Below are positions 56,620-64,000 of a stretch of 64,000 nt of DNA, piece after piece. Positions within the stretch are counted from its first letter, which is position 1; each line of letters begins with the position of its first letter. This DNA comes from Crotalaria pallida (lineage: Eukaryota > Streptophyta > Magnoliopsida > Fabales > Fabaceae). The translations under genes and the position numbers were made by a program. The notes under the pieces are model-generated. The model worked only from the letters and a program-made list of their open reading frames with translations. It searched no databases and was not told the origin of the DNA. Location: positions 47,189,001-47,253,000 of the forward strand of contig CM075654.1 of NCBI GenBank assembly GCA_037953625.1, in the 5' to 3' direction.

Positions 56620-58616
56620 TTAATCTGAAATACTTTATTTAGTCTCTTATTGTCAATTTTAATTACAGTATTTAATTTAATTAAAACTAAATTTATTTGC
56701 TTAAGATAATTAATACTCTCTCGATTTTTATATATTTATATATCTTTTCGGATAAAAACTCACAAACTAATAAAATTAATTAATAAAACTAACTTATAAA
56801 TTTATTTTTCATATTTAACCAATCTCTCAATCAACTAAAATTGATATTACCCAAATAACTATTCTCTGCTATATTAACATTATTCAATCTATTAACTATT
56901 TTTTAATTTCTCATATAAGGCATCTATACCTATTTATAGAGAGAAAGCCACTTCTGGCGCTCACCACTTTTTTATTTTTATTTTTTTTATAAATCTACTT
57001 ATGAAAAAAAATTATAACTTCTATTTTTACTCCTTAATAAACAAAATCGTCACTAGCAATTATACCAAAGACTGTAATTTTCGGTTTTCTCACTCTAGCA
57101 TTTATAAAACGATTCTCATTCTATTATTATTATTATTTTAAAATTCTCATTCTATTATTTTAAAAAAAAAAATTCTCATTCTAGAAAAAAAAAATGACAA
57201 ACTAGATATTTCATAGCAAGCATGCAATTTTACCAAAAAATTTGAACAAAGCGACAACTAGGCATGCAATATCATCTATTTTTTTTCTCTTTATTTAATT
57301 CAATTTGTTCATTCTTTTGTAATATGTTTTAGTTTTTCAAATTCATGAATCTTCGTTTGATTTGTTGCTTCCACAGCAATCTAGTTTTAAGTTTTGTATC
57401 ATCGTCTATCATATTTTACCTTGAATTTTTATAATCACAAAGTAACCACTGCAAAAAAAAATATGCACTTTTAATAATTAAAAATGCGGTTCAACATAAT
57501 TAATTAATAATGATAATAATGATGAAAACAATAGAATGAGAATGCGGATTGACACACACGTTAATATCTGTCAACACGTTAATATATAATAATGCAGCTA
57601 TTAATGCTTAATCAAATTTAATGGAAACAAATTCTTTCTTATAAAAAAAGCAGTTAAATAGAAGCGGAGTTAATTAGTATATATGTCACGCTATTTTGGA
57701 TAGTATATCTTGTTTAGAAAAGTTTTCTTTTGAGAAAACATAGCTAGTTTTGAGTATATAATATCACTATAACATCATTAGTTTCAAATTTTAAAATATA
57801 GAAAAATATAGGTTTGTTTAGTTGTTTTTATTGAGCTTATCTCACGAGCATGATGTTCTAGATTTATATGAGGATGTTATAAGGGATGATGATGTTATAG
57901 TTTTAAAACTTGATCACAAATAGAAGCTATAAAATTTGTAGTTTGAGTAAATAGTTATACGAAGATATATACATTATTATTTTATATTGTACACAAATGT
58001 AAGAGATTAAAATGAAATCTTGTTGACTTTTGTGGCATCAAAAGAAATTTATTATAGTTGCTTTATATGATTAACATGTTTAAGATGTCAGTATTATTGA
58101 GTGTATCCCAAAAAAAACAAATTTGTTGCTGGCTTTAATAAAGTTGCTAAAAGGCAAGACGTTACATTATTTATTACCACAAGATGTTATCAACATATAT
58201 TAAAATTGGAGAAGTAGAAGGGCAAAAAAGATTTCCCTCCTAAAACATCCATTTTCCCTCCTAATGGTGTATTTCTCTCATAAATCCATCATTAAGTGTG
58301 TGTTTTGTATCTTTTAATCTTAGCCGTCCATCATATTTTATTAGATTGAATCATAACCGTCTGTTTTGTATCTTTTAATCTTAGTCGTCCATCATATTTT
58401 ATTAGATTAAATCATAACCGCCCATCATGTTTTCTTAGAAACACAATATTAGTAATTAATAATAGTCATCATCAACATATTATAAAATAGGAGAAGTTGA
58501 GGGTTAACCTTACTTTCCATCCACATGATATTTTTTCCCTCCTAATTCCTTTTCTAATCGCAGCCATCTATTGCAAGTAAATCACATTCGTCCATATCAT
58601 TTCTAATCTTTTCATT

Positions 58617-58657
<41 letters not shown>

Positions 58658-59310
58658 TCGTATTCTTCACTACATATTTATAATAAATGCGATCAATCAA
58701 TATTAAGGGTAAAAAATGTTAAATTTAAATAAAAAAACTATTTTTTAAAAAAATACTTTATATATAATGCATTACATAATATCGTTAAGCGAAACTAATA
58801 AAAATGATAGAAAAATATAAATTAAACAAAATATCCAAAATATTTAGCAAGAAATTGTCAATGTGTGTGAAATTTCAACTAAAAAGTTTCATTCAAAATA
58901 TTAAAGTAAAAAATTATCATTTAATCCATATATATTTATCCATCTGTATCTAAAGTTTTATTTTTCCAATTTGCATAAACTCATTTCAATTTCTAATAAA
59001 ACTTAATTACCTTTTCCAAAAAACGCTTAAAAAAAACTACTTTTAAAAAATATTTCAATTAAGTCGACACCTTTTAAAATGTCAATAATATCTTTAGAGG
59101 TAGTTTCAAATAAGTATATTAAATTTGTACAATTTCAATGTTAATAACAAAATTAACCTACCTTCATGATGGATGTAAATTTCTCATAAAGATTTTAGAT
59201 TTAGGATTGAGGGAATACTCCCGACCTTCGTCCCATTTAACGATTGAGGAAATACTCCCGACCACAAGGATGGTAGAAAATCACAAAAATAAGAAATATT
59301 AAGGAGACAA
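56620..59310. other. AT-rich intergenic DNA, no gene
   Basis: No frame or domain recognised. Minor features: A/T homopolymer runs at 57110-57190, and a duplicated 63-bp unit at about 58298-58425 (TTTTGTATCTTTTAATCTTAG, GTCCATCATATTTTATTAG). Phrases with CCCTCCTAA recur at 58240-58550. Confidence 0.5.
58617..58657. repeat. Compound (CT)n(TA)n microsatellite
   Basis: About nine CT units are followed directly by about eleven AT units. Confidence 0.9.
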
Positions 59311-59311
59311 A

Positions 59312-59790
59312 CATTTTTTTTTTGAACGGCAAAGAAAAAATTTATTATAAAAAGCAACAAGCAACCAAGCATCACAGTACACAAAAACAACCCCACCTTC
59401 TATGAAGGGTTTGCTGCCAGGTATACAATCATTTGCTCAAAGTTGCACCACAACCACCAATACATGAATTTTCTTCACATTTAGTGAAGAGCCTTCCGAT
59501 GTCATGAGACATACAATATTCATTTCTCTATTTTCACCTACCCTACAATTCAAAAACACCCATCACCCGTTCTCATTTGAAAGATTCTCTACCTCCTTAA
59601 AAACCATGAAAGAAAAAACCCCTAGGAAAAATCAATCACGGAAAAAGAGCATAGCAGAACCTAACAAGCATTACAACACCTAACTCCCTCCAAAACACCC
59701 AATCCCTATCTTTTGGGCAAAAGCACAGGAAGTGCTTAACACCCAAAAACGACATATAGGAATTACAAAATTAATTATAGGGACTTTACA
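59312..59790 (-). mobile_element. Probable LINE 3' end
   Basis: A T-run at 59312-59322, read on the minus strand, is a poly(A) tail preceded by TAATAAATTTTTTCTTTGCC, a form typical of plant L1 elements. No RT frame remains. The left limit is set by the tail; the right limit is uncertain because no target-site duplication was found. Confidence 0.55.
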
Positions 59791-60227
59791 ACAAGGAGCA
59801 AATTGGATTTAAACGCCAATCACTGTAACATCCCGAATTTTTATTCTAATAATAATTAGAATAATAGTAAGATTTGGAAGTGAGGATTATCATAGAAGGG
59901 ATTTAAAATGATGGATTAGGAATACTTTGAGTTCCATATAGGAGTCTAGGAGCATTTGGCATCGAGAAGAAAATTTAAAGAAGACCCAAACGAGTGTTAA
60001 AAATCGATTTTTCCGTGTTATAAACACCCGACGTTAGGAAATTCAAAATAAAAGATTTAGGACTCAAAACACAATTTCCACCGTTGGATATGAAGGTATG
60101 ATTTTTAGGAAGCTTGCTTTCAAATTTGAGCATGATCCAACGGGTAACGAAGAAGTTATCTCGATTTGAAGCAGGAAGAAAATAGGAGGAAAATAGGAAA
60201 ATGAATAAATGGGGTACTGGGCAAAAC

Positions 60228-60434
60228 ACTCGAGTGTTTTGGAAAAGACTCGAGTCTTTGTGAAAAGACTCGAGTGTTTTACAGATCCTGAATCAGGGAA
60301 AGGCAAAACCCTCAGATTCACTCGAGTCTTTTAGAAAAGACTCGAGTATTTTTGGATTCACTCGAGTGATTAGTAAAAGACTCGAGTGTTTTTCATGAAT
60401 TCACTCGAGTGATTTGGAAAAGACTCGAGTGTTT
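60228..60434. repeat. Nine ACTCGAGT palindromes in the LTR
   Basis: Palindromes of the forms CACTCGAGTG and AGACTCGAGTCTTT occur nine times in about 200 bp, at spacings of roughly 15 to 35 bp. Confidence 0.9.
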
Positions 60435-61752
60435 TTATCAGATCAGCAAAAAATAAAAACACGAGTTGGGGTCATTTTAACCCCAAAAATCACTTTCTCA
60501 CTCTTCTTTCCTCCGGCTTCTCTCTAGGGTTTTCATCCCCATCCTTCTCCAATGTTAAAATAACACCAAATCAAATCAAATTAACATCCCATAATCATTC
60601 CCCATCAAATCCCCATGATTTTCTATCAACAAAAACCCCAATTTATTCTCAACCCCTCAAATCCCCAATTCCCAATTCAAAACCCTAAATCCTTCCAATC
60701 CCCATAATCACTCAAAGTTATCAAAAATTAGTGCCACAAATCACTTCCAAATCAATTCCTCATGAATTTTCCCTCTCCAAAAACACATATTACTTCCTCT
60801 TTCTCATGAAATCCCAATTCCCTATCAAACCCCAATTTGTGTAATCGGTGGCATAGGGTCTTCTAATCATGCAAGGAAGCTTAGGAAGTGATTAAGGGCA
60901 AGGAATAGGAAGCTAAGAGGCATGGATTAGAGCTTGGTGAGGATGCTCCCTCAAAACCCCCATTTTGGTTCTTGCTCTTCAAAGAGGTAAGAAGGGTTGT
61001 TCACATTACCTTTACTTAGAGAGTAAATTCTAGGATGTTATAGTGGTAGCTGAGAATAGAAAAGATTAGTTATAAAAATATACAATAGGGTAATTGCAAT
61101 AGACAATAAACAAAGATTAGGAATAAAGGAAATGAACTCATTAGATAAATTGCGAATATATGAAGTATATGATGATGTTTGTAATGTGTGAACTTAGTAT
61201 GGAAATGTTAAATGAACGGATAATGAATGAGGAAACTATAGGGAAATAAAGGTAATAAATCGAGTAGGTGAATAAATAAAATAAACCCGCCAAATTGTTT
61301 GTAATGCTATGTGTAAGTGAATTGTGTTGTTATGCTTGAATGCTTATATGTGAGATAATGGGTCTTAAAATTGAACCTAGGACTTAGTAAGATTAAAGGT
61401 ATCACAAGCTAATGAAAAGAATCAGAATATTGAGTATGTGTGGGAAGTTAATAAAGATAGTTAAACAAGAATAGTAATCAATTAATTAATCGAAAAGATA
61501 AGTAAGGGGTAAGGGGTTTATATTAGGAAAATGATTGTGAATGTGCGAATGTTGTGAATGTTAGTTTTGTATGCTAACACTTTTAAGTGAAGATAAAGAA
61601 AATGATAACAAGTCACATGATAAGACATAAAAGAAAATACAGATCAAAGATAAGATACAAACATAAACGAAATGCTTTAATACAAGTCATGTATATGTGT
61701 TATTTCTGAAATGGAAATGTAATGTAAAGTAAAAGAAAAGCAAAAGGGGTCT

Positions 61753-61931
61753 GCAGCTATTAATCGCGTATTGGGATCCACACCCATTAGGTGCACACGG
61801 TTAGGACAGGGTCCTACTAGAAAAGTAGGCCCGAATTAGCCCCAATAGGTACAAAGCTCGCTCAGGAAAAATCCCCATAAGATCAAAGGCTCGTTAGGTT
61901 ACGTGGATCCTACGCGATGATTAATAGCTGC
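61753..61931. repeat. Inverted repeat in the LTR
   Basis: GCAGCTATTAATCGCGTA and GGATCCAC on the left pair with GTGGATCC and TACGCGATGATTAATAGCTGC on the right. The loop is about 120 bp and GC-richer than the surroundings. Confidence 0.8.
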
Positions 61932-62185
61932 ACTACCAAATATAATCATGAAATATGAATAAATGAGAATATATGAAAGAGAGTGAAGAAAAGAAAATAA
62001 AGAAAAGGCCCTAACGAGGGAAAGGTCTTATGGGTCAAGAAGTCCTGAGTGAGAAGAAGTCCTATTGGGTGAAGATACCATCCTAACCAATTGTGCAGCA
62101 AGAATACCTAATGGAATTATTATTTTGCTAGTAAAGCAAAAGACAAGATAAAAGTCCGATGCGATCCTGACGAGGCGTATCGGCA

Positions 62186-62516
62186 TTAAAAGAATTAGTC
62201 GGCGCTCAGTACCGTACGGCTGGCTGAGGTTGGACTACATAATGAATACTGTAAAATGAAATAATGAATGGAATTAAAAGAAAGCAAGCACATGAATCTT
62301 CATGTATAAGTATGCTAATAAGAATGAAAGAAAGAAAGGAAAACCAAAGATTTAAAAGAATTAGTCGGCGCTCAGTACCGTACGGCTGGCTGAGGTTGGA
62401 CTACATAATGAATACTGTAAAATGAAATAAAGAATGGAATTAAAAGGAAGCAAGCACATGAATCTTCATGTATAAGTATGCTAATAAAAATGAAAGAAAG
62501 AAAAGAAAACCAAAGC
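62186..62516. repeat. Tandem duplication of a 166-bp unit in the LTR
   Basis: Two nearly identical units start TTAAAAGAATTAGTCGGCGC (62186 and 62352). A third partial unit begins at 62517 and then diverges. Confidence 0.9.
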
Positions 62517-63153
62517 TTAAAAGAATTAGAAGAAATAAATTATATGCAAGCTTTATGAATAAATGTATATTAATGGAATGAAAAGAAGTGAAGAAATATA
62601 TATTAAAAGAACGTAAAAATAAGAGAAAAATTAGAAGAACTTAATTATATATGAAAAATTTATGAATAAGGAAGATTCATAATAATGTAGGCTTAGTTAT
62701 TTGCTATGTCTTCTTTTAGAATTTATCTTCCTAAGTCCTGTGTAATGCTACCCTTCTTGCTATACTTTTACAGGTACAGAAGCGGAGTTTACATGGGTCA
62801 TGGCCGAGCAGATTTATGTTCCACTACGTGGGATATACATATATTTTGTTTTGAGTGGACTGTTATTTTGTAAAACTGAATATGTAACAGTTTTATGCCC
62901 TGAGACTAGTTCTAATCGGGCGTAGGATCATTTAAGTTGTTTGTAATATTTTTGTGTTTTATGTTTTTAAATAATTTTGGTTTGACAGGTTTAATTAGAA
63001 GAAAACTTTGGAAAGTCCGATAAACAGAGGAAACTCTGTCGGATTCTTCCTAAGGATTTTTACAAGTATTTAAGTTTTAAAAAAAGAAATTTTAAATCAC
63101 CAATTTTATTAAAACCTAAAAATTAACTAATTAAAGTGAGGATGTCGCATTTA

Positions 63154-63165
63154 TGGTATCAGAGC
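63154..63165 (+). promoter_or_regulatory. Primer binding site (initiator Met tRNA)
   Basis: TGGTATCAGAGC is 4 bp downstream of the 3.3-kb LTR. Confidence 0.85.
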
Positions 63166-64000
63166 AGTTTTTCCTCGGCCTTGGAGTTTGGAGTCACAAC
63201 TCCTGTGGTTTACTCACCAAGCGAGTAACCGATATGTATAGTCAAGTGTCTAAGTTAGGCGAATGGGATGCATATATATATAGCTATCTATGCATATATG
63301 TGTTCAATTGCTATCTTAACCAGGATTAAGTAGTGACAAAGACGATAGGACGCTAGTTTAAGCTTAACTAATTCCCTCGATGGTGTTATCGTTTAAATAG
63401 AGTGTAAGGGTAGGATTGGTCGTCCTTACTCTCTCAACTATTAAATGATGCTATCATCAACAAACCCGATGATGTTGTTGCTATTGATACATGTGGGATT
63501 GAGACTGACCATCTCGATCTTCGCACTTGTCAACAGTCAATGTCATTGAAGACTTCGAAGTAGCACAAACTCCAACCAGGCATTCAATTTCCCCGAGAAG
63601 TATCTCTTTCAGAAGGAAGGGAATCAAGTTCACCCTAGAAACCATCTCCAGCTTTTCCGAAAAGCCAAGCCAGACACTGGTAGTCCGTGATCTGTTGGGA
63701 GTCTTCCCACTAAGATTTCTGAACGGTCGCCTGTGAGAAAAGCCAAAATCTTGTCAGCCTTACAAAGTATCCACGCCGAGATCAACCAAGACTGAACCAT
63801 TGAACCATGGTCTCTGGTAAAAGTAAGAACCCGACATTGGTGCGCTGTTGATAGACGTGAAGTTGGGATTGATCACCTCAACCTTTGCAGCTATTAACAG
63901 ATGATATCATTGCAATCTTCTTAATGAAGTTGAAACAATCAAAATAGAAACTCTCCAAGGAAATAGATCCCTTGAAAGCAAGGAAACCAACCGAATGGTG
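63166..64000 (+). other. Internal leader of the Tekay-like element, cut by the window edge
   Basis: No gag frame is recognisable up to the end. Two related segments (GGGATTGAGACTGACCATCTC at 63494 and GGGATTGATCACCTCAACC at 63867) suggest local duplication of about 370 bp. Confidence 0.5.

Larger units (their letters stand above)
59824..63149 (+). repeat. 5' LTR (3.3 kb) of a Tekay/Del-like Ty3/gypsy element
   Basis: The LTR starts TGTAACATCCCGAATTT and ends AGGATGTCGCA, a decayed inverse of the start, directly before the primer binding site. Length and termini fit the Tekay chromovirus clade. No second LTR is in the window. It contains the CTCGAG array, a hairpin and a tandem duplication listed separately. 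Short frames in it are not genes. Confidence 0.8.

Noticed and set aside
63527..63736. 69-codon plus-strand frame that could be a gag start
   Set aside because: No gag motif is visible, and part of the region is a local duplication; the true gag probably lies beyond the window.

Overview
The window is plant nuclear DNA, most likely from a papilionoid legume. It is AT-rich, its genes have introns with GT/AG borders, it is full of MITEs and LTR retrotransposons, and its one intact cellular gene is closest to vestitone reductase of isoflavonoid phytoalexin synthesis. The exact species cannot be read from the sequence. No rRNA or tRNA genes, CRISPR arrays or bacterial-type operons were seen.

Layout. 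1-3.8 kb: a broken F-box gene fragment (minus strand) and several foldback MITEs. 3.8-25.8 kb: a vestitone-reductase/DFR-like gene (plus strand) whose four exons splice in frame to 324 residues. Its first intron is about 20 kb and holds a tRNA-derived SINE, a 6.1-kb inverted duplication of a Mutator-like element with two degenerate transposase genes facing each other, further MITEs, a complete but dead Reina-type chromovirus (TSD AAATC) and a gag-protease remnant of another Ty3/gypsy element. 25.8-28.1 kb: a LINE-like tail, a foldback element, a tandem TRIM (LTR-internal-LTR-internal-LTR, TSD CTATA) and a short tandem array.

28.1-45.7 kb is one nested insertion. A Tat-clade Ty3/gypsy element on the minus strand (492-bp LTRs, TSD CATTT) carries gag-pro-RT-dual RNase H-integrase and an antisense, intron-containing ORF. 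It was hit by a non-autonomous hAT element (8-bp TSD CCTGTTAG), which was in turn hit by a young Sirevirus-type copia element (1,688-bp LTRs, TSD ATCAT) that encodes only gag. 45.7-50 kb: the other half of the split tandem array, a foldback MITE, a retroposon with a 15-bp TSD and a tandem array of about 200-bp units.

50.0-54.4 kb: a pseudogene of a G-type lectin S-receptor-like kinase (minus strand). It has a nonsense codon near its start, frameshifts, DFG changed to DFD, and a hAT-like MITE inside the last exon. 54.4-59.8 kb: AT-rich intergenic DNA with foldback repeats, a SINE-like insertion, microsatellites and a LINE 3' end. 59.8-64 kb: a 3.3-kb LTR of a Tekay/Del-like Ty3/gypsy element with an initiator-Met-type primer binding site, truncated by the window edge.

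The cellular genes do not form a pathway. The main biology is the build-up of transposons in and around one reductase gene. That reductase has a complete frame but lacks the Tyr and Lys of the short-chain dehydrogenase active site. Its giant intron contains a long hairpin of a transposase gene, a structure of the kind that can feed small-RNA silencing.
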